In this document: positions 43,840 through 56,682 of the stretch, in pieces
Position numbering within the stretch: the stretch's first letter is position 1
Layout of the letters: every line of letters starts with the position of its first letter
Assembly: GCA_021234155.1 (NCBI GenBank)
Contig: JAJEKV010000002.1
Location: forward strand, 10,470,725-10,534,724
DNA length: 64,000 nt
Source of the DNA: Isoetes taiwanensis
Lineage: Eukaryota; Streptophyta; Lycopodiopsida; Isoetales; Isoetaceae
Direction of reading: 5' to 3'
Made by a program: the position numbers and the translations under genes
Notes under the pieces: generated by a model
What the model was told of the DNA's origin: nothing
Database searches by the model: none
The model's input: the letters and a program-made list of their open reading frames with translations, nothing else

Positions 43840-44981
43840 TCATGTTCCAACCTCCAAAGCATCTTTTGTTTGAAGAACAACATCTTGGTTGACTTCTAAT
43901 CCACCCTCTGCACAGACCAAATAAATCTGTCGCCCTCTTTTTATTTCAAATTCTAGCTCAATTCCAGGATCTGTTTCTGAGACATAGATATTCGCATCCT
44001 GATGTATATATATGAGGCCCTCTTTAGAGTCTTTTGTCTGCAGGTCCTCGCCATAGCCTGTTAGAACATGCAGCAACTTGTTGTGCCTGGCTTCTTTGCT
44101 GCAGCATCATCACAACATCTCTTCAGGTTTAGACAACTTGGAATATGATCGATAATGCAGAAAATATAGATTAAACTCAAGCTCACTCACTCAAAAGTTC
44201 GAGAGCCGTAGTTCGGCTTAACTCCCTGGAGGCATGGAGTAATCCAAATTTGCAAGAATCTCAGCCTGCAACAGAACTCCCATGGAAATCAGATAAAGGT
44301 TGCACGTTATGTAAAATTTCGTTATTTTAACTTACATTTCACTGCTGTTATTCATTTCAGAATGAGAAACCCCTGATCCAGCACTCATATACTGCACACT
44401 TCCGCTTCCCAATGTTTCCTCTGTTCCCATACTGCAGAATATATTTTATTTTCCTTTTCAAATGAAATTTGAGTTGATTAAAAAAATCCTGTTAGCCCAC
44501 CTATCTTTGTGTGTCAGTTTCCCTTGTAGAACATATGTGAAGATCTCTGCGTTTCTATGGCTATGGGTTCCAAAGCCTGAACGAGGCTGCAGTGTAAGAG
44601 ATATAAATTAACATCAAAATTGTTTCATTCATGGCCTTGGGCATATTCCCGATAAAGGATTGCACAATACCTTAACCAGATCATCATTAAGCACTCTGAG
44701 AACGCCAAAGTTGACATTATCCGGATTGTAATATTCTGCAAAACTGGCATGTTTGAAAATATGTTAGAAACAATCAGGGGTTTGAAAAAATAATTAGGAA
44801 CATCAAAGAGGGCTTCAAAGAATGGCTTTTTCATAATTTGGTGCTCCCACAACTTGATTCAAAAGGAAAAAAAGGGCAGGGCTCCATACCTGAAATGAAA
44901 TCTGCTCTCCAACCATCCCATAGATTTGGAAACATGAAGCTGAGACGCAGGGATGTGCCGAATCCAATTCCTGAGACTCAT
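43840..44981 (-). CDS. Pirin-family bicupin protein (YhhW-like), copy 2
   Basis: Six minus-strand exons (44890-44981, 44671-44743, 44501-44586, 44336-44431, 44191-44265, 43840-44098) have exactly the lengths of copy 1 and again give an uninterrupted 226-residue frame with intact GT..AG sites. The metal-ligand motifs THSHRNAE and GVSHSE are kept. The protein differs from copy 1 at only a few positions, including Gly for Asp after LLHVLTGY and Glu for Lys in AEGGLEVN. Retention of every exon, while the neighbouring kinase copy decayed, suggests either recent duplication or selection to keep it. Upstream promoter sequence is also duplicated, to about 45230. Confidence 0.87.
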
Positions 44982-45230
44982 GATTTTGTATACAGAAGAT
45001 GCAAAATTTGTAGCAGAAGAAGCAATTTTGGGGTGATCCGGAGCTGTTGGGGCCAATTTATAGACTGATCTTCTAACAGGTATGGCGTCTATATGACATC
45101 ACGCCTCTTGAGTCAGGATCGAAATAAAATATGGGAACTGACTCTGCGGCTGCCTAAACTATGACGTCAGTGTGACATACAAGTGCCGTCAGTTTCAGTT
45201 CCCGGAATGATTTTTGTGATTGATTATCTG

Positions 45231-45557
45231 AACTTTTAAGGTCCTGACTGCAGGGCTCGAATTTAGTGGCTCGAATTTAGTGCCCCCACATTTGACATTA
45301 CCGGATTTTGGGATTTTTTGAAGCCTATTTTCTGGATTTCTTTGGATTTTTTTGCAAAAATGACCGAAAAATTGCCGGCATTTTTTTTATCTAATCGGAA
45401 AATTTCAAGGATGGCCGGATTTTTCGGAGCCAAACCCTCTATTTTCGAACCATCATTTAGGCCCTAAGTTTCAATCTCAACCACTAATCAGAGGATTGTG
45501 AAGATTGTTATATCTAGGAACATTTCCTCTGAGGATTGTTATATCTAGTAACATTTT
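45231..45557. other. Spacer with dispersed repeat
   Basis: No gene is recognised. The part 45460-45557 is the copy of the repeat at 17334-17420 and adjoins the inverted pirin fragment. Confidence 0.45.
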
Positions 45558-46110
45558 GAATTCGAAATAAAAAGAGGGCGACAGATTTATTTGGTTTGTG
45601 CGAAGGGTGGATTAGAAGTCAACCAGGATGTTGTTCTTCAAACAAAGGATGCTCTGGAGGTTGGAACTTGATGATGCATAACTGTGATCTTATTTTCTTT
45701 GTGTGCACAATTAAATATCCTTTGTGTTTTACTTTTAATCACTGGTTACGGCATCGAAGTCAGACATGAAAATCAAGTTAAAATCTCAAGATGGCACTGG
45801 CTCTCATTTTCTCATCATAGAAATGGAACTTCTTTAACACGTTTTGAATGTCTGCCAATAGACGCAATCCAAGACCATGCTTTCAATGCTTTGATTAGCA
45901 AAACCTTGCCTAAGGGAACCAGACACAGAGACAACAGTTTGTAGATATGATGCTGGAATTTGTGTTATGTCATCTAGTATATGCAGATATATTGGTTGCA
46001 TGCTGGAAATGCTGGAATTACAGTGTTTCGTCATCTAGTATCTACAATTTCTAAGATGTAGCAGGCATGATCTGCAGAGTAGTTGAAGAAAGTTACTTTC
46101 ATTATCTCAT
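45558..46110 (+). pseudogene. Inverted third fragment of the pirin-like gene (3' end)
   Basis: In the orientation opposite to copies 1 and 2, this segment encodes the end of the second cupin (FEIKRGRQIYLVCAKGGLEV, ending KDALEVGT and a stop) and continues through the 3' flank equivalent to about 7510-7910. It has no start or upstream exons. The tandem array begins inside it at about 45911. Confidence 0.85.
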
Positions 46111-46395
46111 ACTTATTTCAACATGCAAGATAAATTTGCACCGAATTAAAGGAGTTTCTTAAAAACATGTCCACGCAATCTTCACTAACTTTATTTATAT
46201 TTGTACTTTTGAATTGCATCTTCCTCGACACAACAAAAAGTGCTCAAATCCCGGTGGAAATACCATTGATGAACCGGGGATTCGAGAGCAATGGATTGCT
46301 TTCTTTGCAAAAGCAATTTTTGAACAAAAGGGTATATCATATGGGGAAGATCGGTTGAGAAACAGAGGATTTTTGAACAAAAAGGGTATATTTTA

Positions 46396-47176
46396 GGAAA
46401 ACTACCAAAATGCCCCTATGAGTTTATGTAATTACCAAAAATGCCCTTATGAGTTTTAAAATTACCCGAAATGATCCCGATTCAAATAAATATACAAACA
46501 AACTACCAATTTGCCCCTACATAGCAAACTTAATTACCAAAATATGTTCCACTAAACTTAATTACCAAAATGCTATTTCATACTAATTTTGATCAATCTA
46601 CACCAAATTTAATTATCAAAATGCCCTACCCACTAAAAGTTAGTTACCAAAATACCCCTACACGCCTTATTGTGACACTTACAAGGAGCCGGTATTCCTT
46701 GTGATTTTAAGCGTCGATGATTCTATAATGGGAATGGACACAATGCACACACAAAGTTGTAGGGCTTCAATTTAGTAATGATTGTGACTTTTGTAATCTG
46801 TTTGTTGAATTCAAACTTCTATTCGAGGCATTTAGTGTAGATTTAGGATTGATATGTAAGGGCATTTTGGTAACTAAGTTTGGTGTGTAGGGGGTATTTT
46901 GATAATTAACTTTGGTGTGCTTATAAGGCTTTTGGTGATTAAGTTTGGTGTAGATTGATCAAAATTGGTATGTAGTGGCATTTTGGTAATTAAGCTTGGT
47001 GTGTAGGGGGCATTTTGGTAATTAAGTTTGGTGTGTAGGGGCAAATTGGTAATTTGTTTGCGTGTGTATTTTATACAGTGTATTTATTTGAGCCAAGGGC
47101 ATTTTGGCAATTTTGAAACTCATAAGGGCATTTTGGTAATTACATAAACTCATAGGGGTATTTTGGTAGTTTTCCC
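46396..47176. mobile_element. ~780-bp inverted-repeat element, array unit 1
   Basis: The left end GG(G)AAAACTACCAAAATG is repeated inverted at the right end (CATTTTGGTAGTTTTCCC is its plus-strand form with minor changes). The terminal arms are ~70 bases and TA lies on both sides (46394-46395 and 47177-47178). Internally the motif ATTACCAAAATGCCC recurs about nine times, pointing one way in the left half and the other way in the right half. No coding frame is present. The TA flanks would fit a Tc1/mariner-type insertion, but this is tentative. Confidence 0.7.
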
Positions 47177-48294
47177 TATAGTATAACGGGGGAGATTAGT
47201 AGAAATAGAGAATGGCAAATGCACATCGAGGTATTTTCAACAAGGGGAATTAGCGAATAGATTTTGGTATTTTCAAGATGAGGACTAGTCAAAAGGTTGA
47301 TTCTAGAATAGGGCTCGCATGAACCAACAAACCGCCCGATGCGATTGAAGTATTTACAAACAAAAGAGGATTGAGTGAAAGGGGAATTACCAAAAACAGA
47401 GGATTGTAATAAATACCATTATATTTTCAAGCAAAAGAGTAGTTTCAAGGAAAAGGGTATTTTCAATGAAAAATAATTTTACCACAAAGTTCGTGGGTCT
47501 CCCCTTTGGGATCTTCGTGGTCCCCAGCAACCAACTTGATGCATACAATTTATTATTATTATACTTACACAATTATTAAAATTATCCTAAGGTAATATTT
47601 TTAAAATCATTACTACGACATTACATTATCCCAATAACTTATCAATTCATAACTTCATTCCAACAAAATTGTGTTGCAAGTCTTGTAATCGGCCTCCTTG
47701 CCCTCCCGTGATGTATTGGCCTGTGAGTCGATACTACGTTAGTACCATTTTAATTATTAATAAAATTATGGTTATAAGGTAACCACCCATCTAATTAACT
47801 AAATGAATGCATGACTAATCTCCGGAGGGAAAAGGATGCTTCTTCCATCGTGGCGTGGAGACAACGCCCTATAATGCCTATACCACGCTTTCGATCATGG
47901 CCCAGAGGGTTTAAGTGTAAGGGTCGTTTAGAGGATCCTATCATAGCCCATGATTGGGTGCTTATGCATGACCTCCCCGATCATGCATACCCCAAAGGTA
48001 TCATGGCCCCAAAGGGTTTAGAACATCCCCGATGATCTCATCCTCGCCCATGTTCACTTCTACCTTTAATCGCATGTCCTTCCCCTATAGACATGCTTAT
48101 ATTACTACGGTGCAACATTGCTCATGTTCACCATTTGCCTAACTAATTCAAGCAAAACCGGCGGTCATGTCTACAATGACATTACACCACGCCCTAGAGA
48201 TCACCGCAATGGTCCCATCATGGAACCTTACGCATGCAACCCGTATATAGCATAGAACATCGTGTGATTAATCTTAACTACACATGAAATTAAT

Positions 48295-49270
48295 CTAAAC
48301 ATAAATCGACATGCACGAGCCGATGGCCTCAGATGACCTTGCCACGTCCCCATTGCTCCATGAACTGCGGGTGCGCCTTATCGGGTCCTTCTTAAGTACC
48401 CATGTCGCGTCTTCCTTCCAAATGTTTCCCGACCAAATATTGGAGAAACTCGATCTCCTTGTCTTCTTGATCGCCTTATCAAGGATCAAGTCCGGGACTA
48501 TCTCTAGCTTGCTCTTGTCATTTCCAACAATGTTGGCGTGTCAAGACTTCATCCGGTTTGAAGTATGCTTCTTCAAGAAACTCCATGGTGTCCGACCCAA
48601 GGCTTGTTTGTCGGCGACGCTCTTTTGTCGACTCCTTGCAAGGTGAAGATATCCTCGGACCTCTTCTACCCGATTGTTGCATGTCGGCCAACATTTGCTG
48701 CGAAACCTCTACCTTTGACATGTTGTACCAAGTGTGCGGAGTTAGACATTGGTAGCCAGAAAGATCATGAATGGCGACATCTCGATGATTCCCCGCTTAG
48801 TGCTATTATATGCGAACTCAACCAAGTGAATGTAATCTTCCCACTTACCTCGCTTTTAAAACATAGTTTCTTAGCATATTTTCCAAGATTCTTTGGTCCG
48901 TTGTTTGCCCATCCGTCGAGGATGATAGGCCGTGCTCATGGGGACACTTCCGTGCGGATCGTCGCTTTGTTGATCCCGCCAAAGGCACTTATGAACTTGG
49001 TCTCATCGAGCTGATCTCTCTCGGTATACCATGGAGCACGAAGATTTCCTTTGTGAAGAGATCCGGCATCCAAAGGCTGTGCTGTTTGGTTGGTCCCGCA
49101 AGGCACAAAGTGTGCCATCTTGGACAATTTTGTCGACCACAACCATCGGGGCATCTTTTTCCTCTTTGCACCATCCTCGAGCCACGAGTCATTAAACATG
49201 TGCACAAACAAATCGTTTTATGCCTTTGAGAAAGCTCATCGCTTGGATCCTATGTTTAGTGGAAGAGGGT
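48295..49270 (-). pseudogene. Chromovirus integrase/chromodomain, array unit 1
   Basis: Fragmentary minus-strand frames match the cleaner copy in unit 4 (DKLSKMAHF-like, PREISS-like and chromodomain ATWVLKKD pieces). About 130 bases between the tail and the chromodomain region present in units 2-4 are missing. Many small length changes, mostly at CAG/CTG/CCG sites, break the frame. Confidence 0.75.
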
Positions 49271-49675
49271 CGAGCAATTCAAAACGGATCTGCTAAACAT
49301 CCGAAAGGGTACAGATCCATCCGGGGAAAAAATTAAGCATGCTATAGTTTTACTTATGTAAAAATGTTTGGCTATTTTCTAAAATCTTAACATTTTTTAC
49401 GATGTCTATTTGGCTAAACTTATGGATACATTCACATTAATTTTTATTTGAAGTTGGCTAAACTTTAAATTTAATTACTCCTTTAAAATTTTATTTGGCT
49501 ATTTTTTCTAAGCTAAAAATCAAGTAATTTAAAACTTTTATTTGGCTATTTCATAAAACAAAATGTCACAATGTATAATTTAGTCATGTAGTGTAGACAT
49601 GTAACAATAATCAAGTAACATATACCATAAGAAAAATCTTCTAAACCAAGCTAAGACATAGCTTACAAACAACTT

Positions 49676-50583
49676 TGGATCGACCAACTAAAGTTCTCGT
49701 GCTCATCTTCACATTGCTCACCCAAGCTATTATTGTCTACTACGTTCCTTCATCAAATTAGATGCTTCTTTATGTAATTTAGAAGATCCTCTATGCTTGC
49801 ACTCATTGTTCCACAACTCAAATGCCTTCTCATAAGGAAATGTCTCAATGGTATGTGTAGTGCTATATAGTCTCAAACATGCATCAAGATTGCCATCAAG
49901 TCGGTTCCGCCGCTTATTTTTTATGAAGCTCATTGTGCTAAAACAACGTTCATCTTCAACACTCCCAAGTATCATACACAAGCATAACTCTGCCAATTTA
50001 AAATACCAAATGGACACCCTCAACACCTGTTTTAGAATCCAATATCCTCCAAAGACGTGTTGTTGCACCAAACTCTAAGGAATCCTCTAACTGTTGAGTT
50101 TGACGATACATACTCTCTCCAAACAATTTAGATTGCAATGCTAAAATGTCACAATATGTAATTTTAGTCATGTAGTATAGACATGTAACAATAATCAAGT
50201 AACATATGCCATAAGAAAAATCTTCTAAACCAAGCTAAGACATAGCTTACAAACAACCTTGGATCGACCAACTAAAGTTCTCGTGCTCATCTTCACATTG
50301 CTCACCCGAGCTATTAATGTCTACTATAGGTTCCTTCATCAAATTAGATGCTTCTTCATGTAATTGATGAAGATCCTCTACGCTTATTTTCATTGTTCCA
50401 CAACTCAAATGCCTTCTCATAAGGAAATGTCTCAATGGTATGTGTAGTGCTATATAGTCTCAAACATGCATCAAGATTGCCATCAAGTCGGTTCCACAGC
50501 TTATTTTTTATGAAGCTCATTGTGCTAAAACAATGTTCATCTTCAACACTCCCAAGTATCATACACAAGCATAACTCTGCCAA
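49676..50583 (-). pseudogene. Paired hAT transposase C-terminal fragments, array unit 1
   Basis: Two direct copies (49676-50198 and about 50222-50583) of a frame encoding AELCLCMILGSVEDERCFST followed by MSFIKNKRRNRLDGNLDACL and ETFPYEKAFELWNN, the hAT dimerisation region of a plant BED/TTF-type hAT transposase. The first copy also carries an upstream stretch (ALQSKLFGESMYRQTQQLED). No catalytic region is present. Confidence 0.8.
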
Positions 50584-51115
50584 TTTAAAATACTCTAATG
50601 AACACCCTCAACACACTGCCTAAGGGAACCAGACACAGAGACAACAGTTTGTAGATATGATGCTGGAATTTGTGTTATGTCATCTAGTATATGCAGATAT
50701 ATTGGTTGCATGCTGGAAATGCTGGAATTACAGTGTTTCATCATCTAGTATCTACAATTTCTAAGATGTAGCAGGCATGATCTGCAGAGTAGTTGAAGAA
50801 AGTTACTTTCATTATCTCATACTTATTTCAACATGCAAGATAAATTTGCACGAATTCGTCGGCTTTCTTCGTAACATGTCCACGCAATCTTCACTAACGA
50901 ATTTATATTTGTACTTTTGAATTGCATCTTCCTCTGACACAACAAAAAAGTGCTCAAATCCCGTGGAAATACCATTGATGAACTGGGGGATTCGAGAGCA
51001 ATGGATTGCTTTCTTTGCAAAAGCAATTTTTTGAACAAAAGGGTATATCATATGGGGGAAGATCAGTAGAAACAGAGGATTTTTGAACAAAAAGGGTATA
51101 TTTTAGGGAAAACTA

Positions 51116-51884
51116 CCAAAATGCCCCTATGAGTTTATGTAATTACCAAAATGCCCTTTATGAGTTTTAAAATTACCAGAATGATCTGATTCAAATAAAT
51201 ATACAAACAAACTACCAATTTGCCCCTACATAGTAGAAACTTAATTACCAAAATAAACACACACTAAACTTAATTACCAAAATGCTATTTCATACTAATT
51301 TTGATCAATCTACACCAAATTTAATTATCAAAATGCCCTACCCACTAAAGTTAGTTACCAAAATACCCCTACACAGTCTTATTGTGACACTTACAAGGAG
51401 CCAGTATTCCTTGTGATTTTAGCGTCGATGATTCTATAATGGGAATGGACACAATGCACACAGTTGTAGGGCTTCAATTTAGTAATGATTGTGACTTTTG
51501 TAATCTGTTTGTTGAATTCAAACTTCTATTCGAGGCATTTAGTGTAGATTTAGGATTGATATGTAAGGGCATTTTGGTAACTAAGTTTGGTGTGTAGGGG
51601 GTATTTTGATAATTAACTTTGGTGTGCTTATAAGGCTTTTGGTGATTAAGTTTGGTGTAGATTGATCAAAATTGGTATGTAGTGGCATTTTGGTAATTAA
51701 GCTTGGTGTGTAGGGGGCATTTTGGTAATTAAGTTTGGTGTGTAGGGGCAAATTGGTAATTTGTTTGCGTGTGTATTTTATACAGTGTATTTATTTGAGC
51801 CAAGGGCATTTTTTGCAATTTTGAAACTCATAAGGGCATTTTGGTAATTACATAAACTCATAGGGGTATTTTGGTAGTTTTCCC
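51116..51884. mobile_element. ~780-bp inverted-repeat element, array unit 2
   Basis: Nearly identical to 46396-47176, with TA on each side and the same inverted ends. Confidence 0.7.
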
Positions 51885-52969
51885 TATAGTATAACGGGGG
51901 AGATTAGTAGAAATAGAGAATGGCAAATGCACATCGAGGTATTTTCAACAAGGGGAATTAGCGAATAGATTTTGGTATTTTCAAGATGAGGACTAGTCAA
52001 AAGGTTGATTGAAGTATTTACAAACAAAAGAGGATTGAGTGAAAGGGGAATTACCAAAAACAGAGGATTGTAATAAATACCATTATATTTTCAAGCAAAA
52101 GAGTAGTTTCAAGGAAAAGGGTATTTTCAATGAAAAGTAATTTTACCACAGCATCGTGGGTCTCCCCGCCTTGGGATCTTCGTGTCCTGCAACCAACTTG
52201 ATGCATACAATTTATTATTATTATACTTACACAATTATTAAAATTATCCTAAGGTAATATTTTTAAAATCATTACTACGACATTACATTATCCCAATAAC
52301 TTATCAATTCATAACTTCATTCCAACAAAATTGTGTTGCAAGTCTTCGTAGCTCGGCCTCCTTGCCCTCCCGGAGGGCCTATTGGCCTGGCAGTCGATAC
52401 TACGTTAGTACCATTTTAATTATTAATAAAATTATGGTTATAAGGTAACCACCCATCTAATTAACTAAATGAATGCATGACTAATCTCCCGGCGTAGGAA
52501 GAGGATGCTTCTTCCATCGTGGCCGTGGAGACAACGCCCTATAATGCCTATACCACGCACTCGATCATGGCCCGGGAGGGTTTAAGTGTAAGGGTCGTTT
52601 AAGACGATCCTATCATAGCCCATGATTGGGTGCTACCTTATGCATGACCTCCCTGATCATGCATACCCCAGTGCATCATGGCCCCAAAGGGTTTAGAACA
52701 TCCCTGATGATCTCATCCTCGCCCATGTTCACTTCTACCTTTAATCGCATGTCCTTCCCCTATAGACATGCTTATATTACGGTGCAACATTGCTCATGTT
52801 CACCATTTGCCTAACTAATTCAAGCAAAACCGCGGTCATGTCTACAATGACATTACACCACGTCCTAGAGATCACCGCAATGGTCCCATCATCGGTAATT
52901 ACGCATGCAACCCGCATCTAGCATAGGGTCGCATGCGTGATTAATCTTAACTACACATGAAATTAATCT

Positions 52970-54060
52970 AAACATAAATCGACATGCCCGGTTTGACATT
53001 ACTTGAGATGACCTTGCCGTCCCATTGCTCCATGAATCTGCGGTATCGCCTTTATCGTCCTTCTTAAGTACCCATGTCGCGTCTTCCACCCAAAGTGTTT
53101 CCACGACCAAATATTGGAGAAACTCGATCTCCTTGTCTTCTTGATCGCCTTATCAAGGATCAAGTCCGACTATCTCTAGCTTTGCTCTTGTCATTTCCAA
53201 CAATGTTGGCGTGTCCAAGACTTCATCTGGTTTGAAGTATGCTTCTTGGGGAAGACTTTATGAATTTTCGTGTGTGTCCGCAATTGTAGGATTGGTTACC
53301 TTCTTTGGCTATTCAAACTCACCTTGGAGCAAGCTTTTTACAATTCGATGCGACCGTCCGCTTCACTTTGATCTTGAGCGGACGTTGTTTGTCGAACTCC
53401 TTTGTCCGGCGACGACTCTTTTGTCGACAAGAAGATATCCTCGGACCTCTTCTACCGGTTGTTGCATGTCGGCCAACATTTGCCGCTAAAACCTCTACCT
53501 TTGACAGATTGTACCAAGTGTCCGAGTTAGACATTGGTAGCCAGTAGTTGATCATGAATGGCGACATCCGGGATGATTCCCTTAGTGCTATTATATAAAG
53601 CGAACTCAACCAAGTGAATGTAATCTTCCCACTTACTCGCTTGTTCCTGACATAGTTTCTTAGCATATTTTCCAAGATTACCGCTGGTCCGCTTGCTTTT
53701 GCCCATCCGTCGAGGATGATAGGCCGTGCTCATGGACAGCTTCGTCTGGATCGTCGCAAAAAGATCCTGCCAAAAGGCACTTATGAACTTCGGGTCTCTG
53801 TCGGAGCTGATCTCTCTCGGTATACCATGGAGCCTGAAGATTTCCTTTGTGAAGAGATCCGGCAGATCCAAGGTCGCGTTTGGGTGGTCGCAAGGCACAA
53901 AGTGTGCCATCTTGGACAGCTTGTCGACCACAACCATCGGGGCATCTTTTCCTCTTCTTGTCCTCGGGGCCCCGAAATCATTAAACATGTGCACAAACAA
54001 ATTCGTTTTTATGCCTTTGAGAAAGCTCATCGCTTGATCCTATGTTTAGTGGAAGAGGGG
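52970..54060 (-). pseudogene. Chromovirus integrase/chromodomain, array unit 2
   Basis: The frame 53527-54030 keeps VVVDKLSKMAHFVPC (first catalytic Asp), SSDRDPKFISAFWQDLF (second Asp) and SMSTAYHPRRMG, then degenerates around the position of the catalytic Glu. The chromodomain end is at 52970-53110. It is close to the unit 4 copy except for frame-breaking changes. Confidence 0.8.
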
Positions 54061-54431
54061 TCGGGCAATTCAAAACGGATCTGCTACAGCGTCTGGAAAG
54101 GGTACAGATCCATCCAGGGAAAAAATTAAGCATGCTATAGTTTTACTTATGTAAAAATGTTTGGCTATTTTCTAAAATCTTAACATTTTTTACGATGTCT
54201 ATTTGGCTAAACTTATGGATACATTCACATTAATTTTTATTTGAAGTTGGCTAAACTTTAAATTTAATTACTCCTTTAAAATTTTATTTGGCTATTTTTT
54301 CTAAGCTAAAAATCAAGTAATTTAAAACTTTTATTTGGCTATTTCATAAAACAAAATGTCACAATGTATAATTTAGTCATGTAGTGTAGACATGTAACAA
54401 TAATCAAGTAACATATACCATAAGAAAAATC

Positions 54432-55379
54432 TTCTAAACCAAGCTAAGACATAGCTTACAAACAACTTTGGATCGACCAACTAAAGTTCTCGTGCTCATC
54501 TTCACATTGCTCACCCAAGCTATTATTGTCTACTACAGGTTCCTTCATCAAATTAGATGCTTCTTTATGTAATTTAGAAGATCCTCTATGCTTGCACTCA
54601 TTGTTCCACAACTCAAATGCCTTCTCATAAGGAAATGTCTCAATGGTATGTGTAGTGCTATATAGTCTCAAACATGCATCAAGATTGCCATCAAGTCGGT
54701 TCCGCCGCTTATTTTTTATGAAGCTCATTGTGCTAAAACAACGTTCATCTTCAACACTCCCAAGTATCATACACAAGCATAACTCTGCCAATTTAAAATA
54801 CTCTGAAATGGACACCCTCAACACACTGTTAGAATCCAATATCCTCCAAAGACGTGTTGTTGCACCAAACTCTAAGGAATCCTCTAACTGTTGAGTTTGA
54901 CGATACATACTCTCTCCAAACAATTTAGATTGCAATGCTAAAATGTCACAATATGTAATTTTAGTCATGTAGTATAGACATGTAACAATAATCAAGTAAC
55001 ATATGCCATAAGAAAAATCTTCTAAACCAAGCTAAGACATAGCTTACAAACAACCTTGGATCGACCAACTAAAGTTCTCGTGCTCATCTTCACATTGCTC
55101 ACCCGAGCTATTAATGTCTACTACAGGTTCCTTCATCAAATTAGATGCTTCTTCATGTAATTCAGAAGATCCTCTACGCTTGCGCTCATTGTTCCACAAC
55201 TCAAATGCCTTCTCATAAGGAAATGTCTCAATGGTATGTGTAGTGCTATATAGTCTCAAACATGCATCAAGATTGCCATCAAGTCGGTTCCACAGCTTAT
55301 TTTTTATGAAGCTCATTGTGCTAAAACAATGTTCATCTTCAACACTCCCAAGTATCATACACAAGCATAACTCTGCCAA
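54432..55379 (-). pseudogene. Paired hAT transposase C-terminal fragments, array unit 2
   Basis: Copies at 54456-54995 (179 codons, the longest uninterrupted version) and 55044-55379 encode the same hAT dimerisation region as in unit 1, including SVEDERCFSTMSFIKNK. Confidence 0.8.
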
Positions 55380-55902
55380 TTTAAAATACTCTAATGAACA
55401 CCCTCAACACACTGCCTAAGGGAACCAGACACAGAGACAACAGTTTGTAGATATGATGCTGGAATTTGTGTTATGTCATCTAGTATATGCAGATATATTG
55501 GTTGCATGCTGGAAATGCTGGAATTACAGTGTTTCATCATCTAGTATCTACAATTTCTAAGATGTAGCAGGCATGATCTGCAGAGTAGTTGAAGAAAGTT
55601 ACTTTCATTATCTCATACTTATTTCAACATGCAAGATAAATTTGCACGAATTCGTCGGCTTTCTTCGTAACATGTCCACGCAATCTTCACTAACGAATTT
55701 ATATTTGTACTTTTGAATTGCATCTTCCTCTGACACAACAAAAAAAGTGCTCAAATCCCGTGGAAATACCATTGATGAACTGGGGGATTCGAGAGCAATG
55801 GATTGCTTTCTTTGCAAAAGCAATTTTTTGAACAAAAGGGTATATCATATGGGGGAAGATCAGTAGAAACAGAGGATTTTTGAACAAAAAGGGTATATTT
55901 TA

Positions 55903-56682
55903 GGGAAAACTACCAAAATGCCCCTATGAGTTTATGTAATTACCAAAATGCCCTTTATGAGTTTTAAAATTACCAGAATGATTCTGATTCAAATAAATAT
56001 ACAAACAAACTACCAATTTGCCCCTACATAGCAAACTTAATTACCAAAATACGCTTACACACTAAACTTAATTACCAAAATGCTATTTCATACTAATTTT
56101 GATCAATCTACACCAAATTTAATTATCAAAATGCCCTACCCACTAAAGTTAGTTACCAAAATACCCCTACACAGTCTTATTGTGACACTTACAAGGAGCC
56201 AGTATTCCTTGTGATTTTAGCGTCGATGATTCTATAATGGGAATGGACACAATGCACACAGTTGTAGGGCTTCAATTTAGTAATGATTGTGACTTTTGTA
56301 ATCTGTTTGTTGAATTCAAACTTCTATTCGAGGCATTTAGTGTAGATTTAGGATTGATATGTAAGGGCATTTTGGTAACTAAGTTTGGTGTGTAGGGGGT
56401 ATTTTGATAATTAACTTTGGTGTGCTTATAAGGCTTTTGGTGATTAAGTTTGGTGTAGATTGATCAAAATTGGTATGTAGTGGCATTTTGGTAATTAAGC
56501 TTGGTGTGTAGGGGGCATTTTGGTAATTAAGTTTGGTGTGTAGGGGCAAATTGGTAATTTGTTTGCGTGTGTATTTTATACAGTGTATTTATTTGAGCCA
56601 AGGGCATTTTTTGCAATTTTGAAACTCATAAGGGCATTTTGGTAATTACATAAACTCATAGGGGTATTTTGGTAGTTTTCCC
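55903..56682. mobile_element. ~780-bp inverted-repeat element, array unit 3
   Basis: Nearly identical to the unit 1 and 2 copies, again bounded by TA. Confidence 0.7.

Larger units (their letters stand above)
38609..45230. repeat. Segmental duplication, copy 2
   Basis: This is a direct copy of 3736-9345. It differs by scattered substitutions, a 1982-bp transposon insertion (39384-41365), two deletions in the kinase gene and a small templated insertion (41759-41838). The flanking ends diverge abruptly on both sides. Confidence 0.9.
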
